Numbered from the stretch's first letter, positions 1-9,900 are shown. The stretch is DNA of 64,000 nucleotides from Phytophthora colocasiae (GCA_018806915.1 JAGKQI010000004.1:124001-188000), one strand, 5' to 3'. Notes: generated from the letters alone by a model not told the origin. A program made the numbers and translations.

Positions 1-33
1 GTCTACCGTCCCGCCCAAGACCGACTCGCGACA
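1..33 (+). repeat. 3' end of a G3-family Gypsy LTR
   Basis: These 33 bases are identical to 56170-56202, the last bases of the G3b LTR, and end in the same ACTCGCGACA terminus. The next bases do not resemble the G3 primer-binding region (TGGTGGAGAAGCAGG), so this is probably the end of a 3' LTR of a G3 copy lying left of the window. That G3 copy would have inserted next to, or into, the Copia C1 sequence that follows. Confidence 0.8.
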
Positions 34-204
34 GCCCTTTGCCAATGCAGTAAGCCTTACAGCCGGCTCTCGTTTCACTCACAGCAAGTTTCGCTCACCC
101 GCTGTCCACGCTGGCCAGTAGCAGAGGCCACAAATGAAAAATTCAGTCATCATGGTCGCTCTCCGATTCCAATGTCGGTCGAGCTCCACTTCAACGTCGC
201 ACCG
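34..204. other. Non-coding interval downstream of Copia C1 RNase H
   Basis: No reading frame of note. By position it should hold the 3' untranslated region and possibly the start of the 3' LTR of minus-strand Copia C1. No matching 5' LTR survives in the window (it was cut by G1a at 4568), so an LTR boundary cannot be demonstrated. Confidence 0.4.
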
Positions 205-711
205 TCAGTTGGCTGCGGTTTTGCGAACTTCAACAGCCTCCCTCAAAGTCGCAGCCACTTGAGAGACGTGTAGCTGTTCACGAAGACATGTGAAGGTCAC
301 GCGTTGGAGAGGCTTCGTCAGAATATCTGCGAGCTGTTGCTGAGTCGGGCAGTAGTTGACCTTGACATCACCACGCTTGATTACGTCTCTGATGAAATGG
401 TAACGCACATTTATGTGCTTGCTGCGCGAGCTTGTTATCTCGTTCTCCATCGACTTGATAGCCGACTGATTGTCCACTTGCAGCGTGATGGTGCGGTCCT
501 TCGTCCACAGGCCGATTTCCACTAGAAGCTGCTTGATCCACACAGCGTCCTTGACCGCCATAGCTGCAGCGATGTACTCAGCTTCCATGGTTGATAACGC
601 GACAGACGTTTGCTTCTTTGAAGCCCAAGCAATCACGATACCGTTGATCATGAGCACGCAGCCTGAGACCGACTTAGCATCAGTCGCATCTCCAGCCCAG
701 TCCGCGTCGGA
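205..711 (-). pseudogene. C1 RNase H
   Basis: The segment is in the same frame as the end of RT but separated from it by the TAA at 714-712. It shows the Copia RNase H signatures SDADWAGD, WASKKQTSVALSTMEAEY (catalytic Glu), QVDNQSAIK (catalytic Asp) and SRSKHINVRYHFIRD, followed by QLADILTKPL at the usual C-terminus. The natural stop is at 205. The domain itself looks intact, so decay is uneven across this element. Confidence 0.85.
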
Positions 712-1977
712 TTAGATCGTTGCAGACCACTTGCAACCTGTCCCTTGTTTGGCCTTGAAGAAGAGGCCAAACGAAGATGTCCCACGAAGGTAACGCAGTA
801 TGCGCTTCACGCCACGCCAGTGACTCTCACAGGGGAAAGCGACAAATCTCGCCAGGTAGTTCACAGCCGCAGTAATGTCGGGTCGTGTGCAGTTGGAAAT
901 CCATAACAACGAACCGATGGCCCTTCTCATTAAGCTCGATTGACCACATCATCGTCAAATGCCCTCGAAGTCTCTATGGGAGTGTGAATTGGTTTAGACA
1001 TAGCCATCTCAAAGTTCACCAGTACCTCTGCGATTGTATCGCGTTGGTGTAGGAAGATGCCGCTGTCATCACGCTCGATGCAGATCCCAAGGCACTTGGT
1101 AGCGTCGCCCATGTCTTTGATGTCGAACTTCTGTCCAAGCTGATGCATAACCCAGTCACTGTCAGCATCATCCTCGCCCACGAGAACAACATCATCGATA
1201 TATAGTCCGAGCACGATCAACTTCCCGTTGCGGCGACAACTGTAGAGAAACGGGTCCAGTTTGCTGCGTGTGAAACCCAACTCCAGCAGGAACTTGTTAA
1301 TCTCCTTGTTCCACAACAGTCCACTTTGTTTCAGTCCATACAGACTTTTGACGAGAAGCCAAGCTATCTCACTCGAGTCTGGTGTGCCCTCAGGAGGGGT
1401 CATTAAGATAGGGCGATCCAAATTTGCTTTAACAGGCGTTAGGCACATCGCCCTGGCGGAGTATTCGTTGCCATTGTGCAGCCAATGTTGCGAGAAACCT
1501 CAGGCTGGTGAGCTTGAGTACCGGCGAGTACGTCTCCTCAAAATCAATACCAAATCGCTGAGAGAAGCCACGCGCCACCAGCCGAGCCTTGAACCGTTCC
1601 AGTTCACCGCGCGAGTTGAACTTAATCTTGAACACCCACTTCGATGAAATCATGTTCTCGCCTACAGGACGGCGAACCACTTCCCAAGTGCCGTTTGCCT
1701 GCAGGTCTTGACGCTCCTTCTCGATTGCGGCCTTCCATTCGGGCCACTCAGGCTGCTGCTTCGCCTCAGCGATGTTGCGAGGTGTGACCATTGCCGCCAT
1801 GGCAGATGATAGCAACAGTGTTGCCGGTTGTCCTTCGACTTCCTCTATCAGTTCCTTCGCCAGCGAGAACTCATCAGTCTTCATTATCTTGCGAGCACCA
1901 AAGACGCGACGAAGTGCAGCAGCACTGATGGGACTTCCAGCGTATTCATCTTCTCCGCTGTCTTGACCCGTCGGCAT
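712..1977 (-). pseudogene. C1 reverse transcriptase (broken)
   Basis: Three consecutive frames (1977-1429, 1448-930, 930-712) cover a Copia RT. Landmarks are WKAAIEKERQDL, NGTWEVV and FKARLVARGFSQRFGIDF at the N-terminus, SLYGLKQSGLLWN, the catalytic YIDD (GLYIDDVVLVGE), and the thumb segment [15 protein letters not shown]. Frame changes lie near 1440 and 930. A TAA at 714-712 interrupts the frame just before the conserved SDADWAGD that opens RNase H. Confidence 0.87.
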
Positions 1978-1989
1978 CCTTAAGTTGCG

Positions 1990-3077
1990 CTAGACGACGG
2001 CTCCTGCGTCGTTTGAACCCGCTTCGAGGTGGACCCTCATCCTTTTTGCTGACCCGCGGCGGCTGCGACGCAGTATCCTCTTGAGACTCGTCCACGGGAG
2101 CTGTTGGCTGTGGTGGTCGTTGACTCCGTGGTAGCCGTCGGCTGTGTCACCGTGGAGCTGGTTCAATGTATTCTTTGTTTCTGTATCGTTCACGTCCAGC
2201 TTGTCGATGTTCTGCACGTCAGCACTCACCACAACTTTACGAGTACGTGGGATGAAGAGCCGGTATCCCTTCTGCTCCTCGCTAATGCCGATCACCACGC
2301 CTTTTTCAGCTCGGCGCTTCACGGAGGCTGCCTTCTTGTGAGCGGTTTATCAGTGAGGATCTCCATCGGAGACTTGCTGTCCGCGTTGGCTCTGGTCGGA
2401 AGGCGGTTCCGTATATACGATGAGTACTGCACGGCATCTCCCCAGTAGCGTTCCGGCAATCCTGACGCCCATAGCATTGCTCTACCTGAGTCCATCAAGG
2501 TCCGATGCAAGCGTTCGACCTTTCCGTTAGATGCGGAGTTGTCGGGAAGCGTGAGCTGTTGGTTGATTTCGTGTCGTTTGCATAATGCGACGAACTCCCG
2601 GCCTTGGAACTCACCTCCACCATCCGATCGAACCACCTTGACCACTATACCATGCTGGCGTTCAAACTCTGGAATGAAGTCCATCAACTTGGCTGCAGCT
2701 TCATCCTTCGTTCTCAGTAGGTAAACGCGATTGAAGGATGAACCGTAGTCCACAATGCTCAGCACGTGCTTGTTGCCATTTCTGTCGGCAGGAATGTCTA
2801 CCTTCAAGTCGACTCCTAGGACTGCACCTACTTGATCCGTTGGTGCTGATGTGGACGTGTCGGTCGTTGGCTGTCTCGACTTGGTCTGCTTTGCCTCGGC
2901 GCAGGGCAAGCAGAACTTCAGCTTCTTGGCCACGACTTCCATATCCCCCGTCAAGCCCTTGAAGTATATCCGCATGAGGCCCTGGAAGTTCACGTGGCCT
3001 AGCCGCTCGTGCCAGTGCTGCAGTGTCGCCTTCGTCACTTGAACGAACATTGCTGCGCCACCTGTGTCTGGGTCCAC
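1990..3077 (-). pseudogene. C1 integrase (broken)
   Basis: The 3077-2319 frame starts with the GAG-pre-integrase zinc region (HERLGH followed by CLPCAEAK), then the catalytic core. Visible catalytic positions are the Asp in the GVDLKVD/SIVDYGSS region, the Asp of VVRSDGGGEF and the Glu of NGKVERLHRT, giving the D,D-E triad of retroviral-type integrases. A frame change near 2320 leads into 2322-1990, which carries the integrase C-terminal part (KGVVIGISEEQKGYRLF) and a charged linker to RT. The domains are recognisable, but no single frame covers them. Confidence 0.85.
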
Positions 3078-3128
3078 GACCTACGCCTTTCAGTAGGCAC
3101 GTTTTGCCTTGTCAGTCGGCCACGGCGA

Positions 3129-4554
3129 TCACCTTGCCGTTCTTACCACGCAAATAGAAGGGTCGAAGGTGGTGGTAATGCCGTTCTCAGCAAGAGCCAC
3201 GACTGAGATTAAGTTGCGAGCGAGACCTGGGACGTAATGCACCTCCTGCATGACCACGTGTTGGGTTTTATCGCCGTCTGAGATTCGTAACAGGCAGCTT
3301 CCCTTGTGCTGAGCTCGAAGAACCCCACCATTCGCCACCTTAATGACCAGGTTTGACGGCGAGGTACCGAAGAGAATAGTTTCATCACAGCACATGTGGT
3401 CCGTAGCCCCAGAGTTAATCAGCCAACTCGTGCATTTAGCAGCTGCAGCTGCGTCCTGCTCTGCGGCGACCCACAACTCTACTTTCTCGCTGTCATCCTG
3501 ATTGTCCACGGAAGAGCTGCGCTGTGCATGGTTTGCTTCACCGGTTTTCTCGTCCTTTTTAGCCTCCTTCTTCGGATTCATACAGTTCTCGCGCCTGCGG
3601 CCTGCTTCACCACAGTTCCAGCACTTAAACGTGAATGTCTTTTCCGTGCTATTGACCTGTGCAGCGGGGGTATTCTTCTTGTTGCTTCGTTGTTGCTGGC
3701 GAGGCTTCTGCTCGTGCTTGCTGCTTCCCTGCTGCTGACCGTTCGGCTTGTTGTTGTTACCGCTGGGTTGACCACGCTGCTGTTGTTGTGTACCGACCAC
3801 GCGACGGCCATCACCCTTGCAGCGTATGATAAACGCGACCACCTTGTCCAACTCCTGCATGTAGTTGGTGCTGCTTTCGTCGACCTTGCTCAGAAGCGTA
3901 GACGTTAGCTCGGGGCACGCGTTATTGCACACAGTCTCCAATAGCAGCTGCGATCTGTCTCCAACCATCAACCGCTCGATGCACTTCAGGTAAGTGACAT
4001 ACTGCTTCCACGTATCACCTGGTCGCTTGCGCGTGTCGAGACGCTTCCCCAATTCATACTGCGTCAGACTGCATCCGAACTCTTTCTTCAGATGTGCTGT
4101 GACTGCATCATAGCTCGCGGTTCCGTCGTCAGTGAAGTCGAAGTACGATCGGCTGGCTGCGCCTTCGAGGAAGGTTCCAAGTACTGATGCCTTCAGCTCG
4201 CTCGACCAGGTCGATCCATTGAGAAGCTGCTCCATGCGGACGGCGCATTCGAATTCCTTCTGAAAATCCTCGAAGCCCGATCCAAGACCTGGATACACTT
4301 CCATCCATCGAAACGGCGACAGTGTATGTCGTTCAGTTTGGGAGGTTTCCCTACAACGTGTGATGGTACCAGATTGGTTGATACTGGAGGCTGCGGCCCT
4401 ATAGCTTTAATTCCCGCGACGGAGTCAGCGCTGGCCTGCTTTTCTGAGCTTTCTGCATGTCGAGAGTGTGCAGCATCTTGCATGTCGTTACTCTCCGAGC
4501 TTTCGTCAACAGCGTCTTGCTGTTTGAATTCTTCAGCTCCCGGGCATCAGCCAT
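3129..4554 (-). pseudogene. C1 gag and protease (broken)
   Basis: The gag ATG lies at 4554-4552. Frame changes near 4480 and 4300 precede a long frame (4304-3129) with the Copia gag core, a Gln/Asn/Lys-rich stretch, a zinc knuckle and the protease. Two key residues are lost. The knuckle reads CWNCGEAGRRRENC, with Arg where CX2CX4HX4C needs His (about 3591-3626). The protease site reads LINSGATDHM, with Asn replacing the catalytic Asp of DSGAT (about 3391-3426). Both would be expected to inactivate the products. The frame ends at 3129 and pol continues in another frame. Confidence 0.85.
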
Positions 4555-4567
4555 CTGCCTGCGGCGA

Positions 4568-4980
4568 TGTAACGGAGTTACACGGCGCTGCGCGCCTTGG
4601 CTACAGTAGGTGTGGTATACACCATCCAGGTCACAAGTCACAGATCTGTGTACGACACATAGTGTTTCTCACACGTCACATATGTAGCCAGTTGCTGGCA
4701 GATAGCTCAGAGCCACACATTGCATTTTGAGTAGGATTTAGTATGCTAGATACTAAATCCGTTACATTTAGAATTAGGGCAATAAAGTCAATAAAAATCA
4801 GTTTGCATTTTACATAATTAGTGTTAGTTCCTTTATTATAGGGATACTGATTGTGTGAGTCCCGTATTTAGTGGACAACTTGGTTCTTGTATAGAACCGA
4901 AGGCTAGTGCCTTGCAAGCAGGACTCTACGAGTCAACTTAACTTCCTATGTGCCGTGCGCACCTACGCAGCCCCGCTGCA
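4568..4980 (+). repeat. 5' LTR of Gypsy G1a
   Basis: The 413-bp LTR starts TGTAACGGAGTTACA and ends CAGCCCCGCTGCA, so it has TG...CA ends. It aligns along its full length to the two 412-bp G1b LTRs (29710-30121 and 37164-37575, opposite orientation). It contains several perfect hairpins, for example an 11-bp stem GGATTTAGTAT/ATACTAAATCC at 4734-4760. A primer-binding site beginning TGGTAGCACTTGTAG follows two bases after the LTR (4983). The TGG is as expected for pairing with a tRNA 3' CCA; the tRNA was not identified. Confidence 0.92.
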
Positions 4981-5037
4981 TCTGGTAGCACTTGTAGTCA
5001 ATCCAACTCCTGAGTTGAAGACTGTTTCTCTGTGAGA

Positions 5038-5997
5038 ATGGAGCCAGAAGCATACGCTCACTTGACTCCGAGTCAGCGGGACACGCTTAACAAGCTTACG
5101 TCCTTGCTGGGCCCTGAAGGTATGGCGCACCTTGCGTCTCAAGGGCCAAAAGCCGTCAACGCGCGCCTGGAGGCATTTGCCTCGTACGAAAACGCTCTCG
5201 TTGAGCACATCCAACGGAATGTAAAAGGGGTTAACCCCGCTCCGAGAGCTAAGCCCGTCACGCTCAGCGTGAAGACCTTTCACGGGCACGAAGGAGAGAA
5301 CCTCCTGTTGTGGACCCGAGAGGTCGAAATGGCCATGGGGGCTGCTATGCTCCAGTTGGAAGGCCAACGCGTGGCGTTCGCCATCTCTAAGCTCGAAGGG
5401 CGGGCACGAGAATGGGCCTTGACGTCTGGGACGTCGGTAGAAATGGCCTTCCCCACATGGGGTGAGCTTAAGGCCAAGCTTACGCAAGTGTTTGCTCCGC
5501 CTAACCAGGCGTATCGCGTGCGTTCACGCCGACAGGGCAAGAAGGACCTGGTGGACTATGTCCAAGAGCTGCGCACGCTCATTGCCGGCATGGCTGCCGA
5601 TCCTCTACCTGAGGTGGTCACTGTGACTATCTTCATGGAAGGTCTGAGAGCTGGCGTGGCCAGGACGGAGGCATTCCGTCAGAATCCTCGCACCTTCGAG
5701 GACGCTGTTAGCGTGGCATTGAATGCTGAACACAACTTTAAGTTGTCGAGGGTCGGTGCTAATAGCACAGGGTCCGGGGGACCCGAACCCATGGACCTCA
5801 GCTATGCTGAAGATGAAGTAGCCGAGCTACGAGCTGCGGTGCAGCGTATGAGCACTCGTCGGTGCTACACGTGTGGTAGTCCCACACACCTGAGGCCCAA
5901 CTGCCCTCTGCGCAAAGAGCGCGCCGGCCAGAATGGCCGCAACCCTGTCGCGGGTCCCGCTTTGGGCTCTGCCCAGGGAAACGACGGCTCCCAGTAG
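5038..5997 (+). CDS. G1a Gag (capsid/nucleocapsid)
   Basis: A complete 319-codon frame from ATG 5038. It encodes the structural Gag protein that packages the element RNA in cytoplasmic particles. The middle matches the retrotransposon gag core ([39 protein letters not shown]). One zinc knuckle, [14 protein letters not shown] (CX2CX4HX4C), lies near the C-terminus. It lacks four codons present in G1b after VRSR. The frame ends at TAG 5995, inside a stem-loop that belongs to the gag-pol frameshift signal. Pol lies in the -1 frame. This is one of very few retroelement frames here without visible damage. Confidence 0.88.
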   Translation: MEPEAYAHLTPSQRDTLNKLTSLLGPEGMAHLASQGPKAVNARLEAFASYENALVEHIQRNVKGVNPAPRAKPVTLSVKTFHGHEGENLLLWTREVEMAMGAAMLQLEGQRVAFAISKLEGRAREWALTSGTSVEMAFPTWGELKAKLTQVFAPPNQAYRVRSRRQGKKDLVDYVQELRTLIAGMAADPLPEVVTVTIFMEGLRAGVARTEAFRQNPRTFEDAVSVALNAEHNFKLSRVGANSTGSGGPEPMDLSYAEDEVAELRAAVQRMSTRRCYTCGSPTHLRPNCPLRKERAGQNGRNPVAGPALGSAQGNDGSQ

Positions 5998-6017
5998 ACG
6001 CGGGGCGGTCTACTGGG
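5976..6017 (+). promoter_or_regulatory. Predicted -1 ribosomal frameshift signal, G1a gag-pol
   Basis: The slippery heptamer GGGAAAC (5976-5982) is in the correct phase (G_GGA_AAC) relative to gag. A 7-nt spacer follows, then a perfect 10-bp stem CCCAGTAGAC/GTCTACTGGG (5990-5999 with 6008-6017) around an 8-nt loop. The gag stop lies inside the stem. A -1 slip enters the open frame that becomes pol. The same heptamer, spacer and stem are present in G1b (36156-36115, minus strand). Confidence 0.8.
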
Positions 6018-8152
6018 GAAGAACTGAGTTCTGCAGTGCGTGAGAGGCACTGGGGCTCAGCCCCGAAGAGCTCCGTGCTCTTGAACACGGAACGTGTGAG
6101 CAAGCAGGGCTTGCTGGTCGTCCATGTGGACGTGAAGGGCTTCGAGAAGCCGTGGATCGTGTTGATCGATTCAGGAGCGTCTGGCAACTACGTCAGACGC
6201 TCCACCGTTGAGGGTAGTCAGCAATATGCTGAGGCGCTTCGAGCGCGAAGAGGTGACACCGTCACTGTCCGTCTAGCGACGGGCGTCCGTGTCACGGCAG
6301 CCAAGGTCCCCATGGACCTGCGGCTGAAGTTCTTGGACTTCGACAGCGTAGAACGCTGCTTGGTCTTGGACCTGGATTCGAGGTACGACCTCATCCTTGG
6401 TATGGCGTGGCTGGAGCGCCACGAGCCATGGATTGATTGGAGGTCGAAGACCTTAGGTGCTACGCACTTCTCTCCTAGTGGAGCTTTGGCGAGTCATGAA
6501 CCCACATCTGCTAGGAAGCAGAAGCGCTACTGGCGCGAGCATCGAGCCGAGTCGGCTATGATGCTGGAAGTCGGTGTGTCCGAGTTAGTGGACCGCACCG
6601 AGTGCGAGGACCGCAGTCCTGTTGAGCGCGTAGCGCTGGTTGACAGTGAGTCAACGTGTGGGCAGAACCCACGTAATCCCTGTGGGGCGGCACGTACTCC
6701 GCCGAGCGATGTTGGTCGTGGACCAAGTCGATCGCTGAATGTCTCTGACATTAGACCAGCTACGGTCGTTGATTGTGCAGCGGCACGTACTCCGCTGAGT
6801 GTCTCCGACACTGGGCCTGGTGAGGCCGAAACTTGTGCGACGGCACGTACTCCGTCGAGTAGACGTTCTTCGGCTAGGCGAAGACGTCGTAAGGCCCTTC
6901 GGGCGAGACGCTCTGCGTCTGAGTCATCCGTGCCGTCAAGTGCCGACGCACAGGAGGGCTGCGGGCAGCTATACACTCTGGTTGATGGAGTGGGCGGCAG
7001 TGCCGAAGGCAGCGTCCTGCTGGACGACTTGCCGAGTGTTGACAAGCTCCTTGAGCTAGAGGAGATGTCCTTCGCCGAGTTTGGCGATGCCTTGAAGGCT
7101 GGCGAACTCGCCGAGGTGGTCATCGTTCGACCTGAAGTGGAGTTAAACTCATCGTCCCTCGTTGACGAGTCCGTCTTGGCCGAAGTCAAGAAGGCGTTGA
7201 ACGCCAGGAGTGGATCGGAGATCCTCAAGAATCCTTCGGATCCCTTCTACTCCTTGCTGAAGGAATATGGAGACGTTGTCTCGAAGGAGCCGCCGAGTGG
7301 CCTGCCTCCTGACCGAGGCGTTCGTCACGAGATAGACTTAGTTCCTGGAACTAAATACTGCGTGACCCGGCAGTGGCCTCTTCCTAAAGAGCAATGCGAC
7401 GTCATTGACGCCTTCTTCCGTGCGAAGCACGCGGCGGGTCTCGTGCGCGAGAGCAAGTCTCCGCACTCCGCGCCTACGTTCTTTGTCAGAAAGCCGAATG
7501 GCAAATGGCGTATCGTTCACGCTTTTAACAAGCTCAACGCTGCCACGATCCCGGCGCAGACGCCAATTCCTAGGAAGGATGTTCTTCAGAACAACATGGT
7601 GGGTTGCACCATGTACAGTGCGCTCGACTTAGTCGATGGCTACTATCAGCTGCTCATGCGAGCCAGTGACATTCCCCTTACAGCGGTGAGCACCCCGAGC
7701 GGTATGCTCTGGGAGTGGCTCGTCATGCCCCAAGGGCTGTCGTATGCGCCTGCAACATTCAATCGTCTAGTGACGCAGTTGTTCAGGCCCCTGCGGGCAT
7801 TCGCACAGACGTACTTTGATGACGTGTTCGTCCACAGTCAGGCCGAACACGGCAAGACTGACGTCGAGGTGCACGTGGAACGCGTGAGAGCTGTGCTCGA
7901 GTGCATGCGCACGAACAAGTTGTACGCCAACGCAGATAAGTGCGTCTTTGGCGCGGAAGAAATCCTCTTCCTAGGGTGCTTCATTGGGAAGCATGGTCTT
8001 CGTGCTGATCCAGCAAAGGTCAAGGCCACTGTGGACTGGCCGGTTCCCTTGAACCAGAAGGACTTGCGTAAGTGGCTGGGCTTGGCCAACTACTTGCACA
8101 AGTATAGCGAGAACTACGCTGAGTTGGCTCGGCCACTCACGGATCTCCTTAA
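5982..8152 (+). pseudogene. G1a Pol: protease and reverse transcriptase (interrupted)
   Basis: The frame is open from the frameshift site to the piggyBac insertion. Protease is marked by VLIDSGASGNYV (about 6150-6200) and LILGMAWLERH. A Ser/Arg-rich linker follows (about 6640-6960) with a repeated coding unit, then RT: HEIDLVPGTKYCVTRQWPLP, FFVRKPNGKWRIVHAFNKLN, SALDLVDGYYQLLM, LVMPQGLSYAPATFNRL, catalytic YFDD at 7812-7823 and KWLGLANYLHKYSENY. The YFDD is a variant of the common Y(V/L)DD. The frame runs a few codons into inserted DNA and stops at 8210. It resumes at 10181. Confidence 0.88.
6688..6870 (+). repeat. In-frame coding tandem repeat in the G1a pol linker
   Basis: CGGCACGTACTCCG occurs at 6688, 6781 and 6841, spaced 93 and 60 bp, each reading AARTP or TARTP in the pol frame. 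The 93-bp (31-codon) unit also repeats VSD(I/T)/GPSRSL-type text; the last copy is shortened. G1b has the corresponding units spaced 93 bp at about 35183, 35276 and 35369. It is a low-complexity spacer between protease and RT. Confidence 0.65.
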
Positions 8153-8388
8153 CCCTTCTAACCCGAGCCGTTATTCTGTATTCTACAGAATAAGCAATTA
8201 TCTTGATTAAAGTATGAACGATAACCTGCGAAAAGTATGCCGTTGGAAGCCCTTTCGTGCTCGGCGAGGCATATTCTGTACATAAAGTGTACATCATCGG
8301 CTATAGCATGCACAATGTATCCAACATCTGCGAAACTGGCGATCTCCTATTGGATCCCTGGCGGACAAAACATGTTCAAAACCTCTCA

Positions 8389-8722
8389 CTCGGCAACCCC
8401 CGTCAAATTTGAAACGACTCCGTACTGTGCGGCACTCTTGGCGCCAACCAACCATCTCCAAAAGCGCGCTAAGTGCAAAGCGCGCGAAGAGGAAGAATTT
8501 GCCCAGTTCACAACTAACGGAGTAGTGAGGAGGAACTGGGCAAATACTTCTCTGCAGGCTCCAGCAAGACCTACTGCAAAGTACGTGGTGCTAACTAGTT
8601 GTCCTTCTTATTCCTCGTCTTTACTTTCTCTCTTACGTTTGCGGAATCTAATCATCTTTTTAGGCTCGGTGGAATGCTCTTCCCGTCACCCGAGGTATCG
8701 TGCCATTTCTGATAGCACGTGA
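8389..8722 (+). other. Unassigned segment of the piggyBac-type element with intron-like boundaries
   Basis: An open stretch (8389-8580) ends at GTACGTGG and an AG after a pyrimidine-rich tract (CATCTTTTTAG, ending 8664). The implied 84-bp intron contains CTAAC and CTAAT branch-like motifs. An 11-bp inverted repeat TTGCCCAGTTC/GAACTGGGCAA lies at 8499-8543. The encoded text is not recognised. It could be captured host sequence or coincidence. Confidence 0.25.
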
Positions 8723-8947
8723 GCGTGAACGTGGCAGAGCGGTACACGACCGCCTAAACCATTGCTGACAGAAGGTGCTCAAAGGCGGAACGCACCTTAC
8801 ACAAGTACTGCCTGCGTTTGTTCTGCTTGGTGATCCGATGTGTTCACTAACGTGTGCTTCTAGCGTGATATGACAAACACCAGTTCCTCGGCGTTGATAT
8901 GAGTCTAAAGTTGATTCTGCGCAGCGCCAGTAGCTGGATGTGTCGAA

Positions 8948-9222
8948 TTATTCTGTAGCATCCCGACATACGGCTGTGGGAAATTCCTGTGCGGGCAACA
9001 TCCAGAATTAGTAAAGCACCACTCGAGTTATTCTGTAGCATCCTGACTTACGGCTACGGGAAATTCCGTGTGCACACGCAACATCCAGAACTAGTAAAGC
9101 ACCACTCGAGTTATTCTGTAGCATCCTGACTTACGGCTATGGGAAATTCCGTGTGCACACGCAACATCCAGAATTAGTAAAGCACCACTTGAGTTATTCT
9201 GTAGCATCCCGGCTTACGGCTG
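8948..9222 (+). repeat. 83-bp tandem repeat, about 3.3 copies, inside the piggyBac-type element
   Basis: Units start with TTATTCTGTAGCATCC at 8948, 9028, 9111 and 9194 (periods 80, 83, 83) and carry TACGGCT...GGGAAATTCC and CAACATCCAGAA. The unit start TTATTCTGTAG is the same motif found in the terminal inverted repeats of the element (8171 and 10141). The array may therefore multiply a transposase-binding subterminal motif. Confidence 0.8.
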
Positions 9223-9340
9223 TGCTCCTCATTGTATGTGATCTATCCATACTCTGGGATATCGCAGAGATCACCTGTCAAGTCAAAGTTACTAGTTTCC
9301 GGAACGTTGTCATTTATTTCCAGGTCTTCTACATCTTCTT

Positions 9341-9900
9341 CTACACTTTCCTCAAGTGGACCACCTCGTTGTCTGCCATAATGTCTTCTTCGTCGGCGTT
9401 GGAATCGGAATCGCTGACATCAGCGGTCTCCACGAGATTCACGTCATCGATAGCTGTAGAGCCAAACAGTCGCTCCTTTCGGAGCCTCTCCATGAAATTG
9501 TCGCTACCAAACACGTCCGAGTCGATGAGGCCGTCGGCTCCGTTTGGTTCATCGGTCTCGCTCTTTGCTTCTTCATCAGCAGCCATGCACTCACTTGAAT
9601 CGAATTCTGGATCATCCGGAAAAAAGGCATTGGTCGCGCCGTCTTGCTCCGTATCATCCGGTATAGCTGCTGGTAGTTCACCTGTAGCGCCCACCTCCTC
9701 TGTGTCGACAACTGTGGTGGCACAAAAATAAGGCCACTAACCTTCAAAGAAGTTTATGCCACGTCTGGCTTCGTCGAGACGGCCCTTCACCCCGGCTTCA
9801 CGTAGCGTTGATTCTAGGTCATCCCTGTCGGCTTACGAGCCTTCCAGCCTTCCTCGCAGATCTCGCGCCATAGTTGCTTGAACGGCTTCTGCTGGGCCGT
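9341..9900 (-). pseudogene. Remnant of a piggyBac-type transposase N-terminal region
   Basis: On the minus strand, 9896-9828 reads KPFKQLWREICEEGWKARKP. A frame change leads to a segment ending ARRGINFFEG (about 9745). A 117-residue very acidic frame follows at 9694-9341 (EEDIMADNE, DPEFDSSEC). A short N-terminal W/K-rich block plus G(V/I)(D/N)FF and an acidic region is how I remember oomycete piggyBac-like transposases. I could not compare sequences, so the family call rests mainly on the TTAA duplications and termini. Frame changes and the missing catalytic domain make it non-functional. Confidence 0.5.

Larger units (their letters stand above)
205..4567 (-). mobile_element. Copia C1, degenerate Ty1/Copia retrotransposon, LTRs not recognised
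   Basis: Reading the minus strand from 4554 to 205 gives the Copia order: gag with a zinc knuckle, aspartic protease, integrase, reverse transcriptase, RNase H. Integrase before RT is diagnostic of Ty1/Copia. At least five frame changes or stops break the coding sequence. The 5' LTR and leader are gone because the G1a 5' LTR starts at 4568, 14 bases upstream of the gag ATG. C1 is clearly different from Copia C2 elsewhere in the window. It is among the oldest layers here. Confidence 0.9.

Noticed and set aside
34..204. 3' LTR of Copia C1
   Set aside because: No second copy exists in the window, and no TG...CA pair or purine tract can be placed with confidence.
3396..3908. Leucine-rich plus-strand frame resembling a membrane protein
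   Set aside because: It is the complement of the Gln/Asn/Lys-rich part of C1 gag. Runs of CTGCTG/TTGTTG on one strand give Leu and on the other Gln/Asn.
6527..7228. 233-residue minus-strand Ser/Arg-rich frame in G1a pol
   Set aside because: It is a shadow of the linker and RT start. The opposite frame carries protease and RT motifs.
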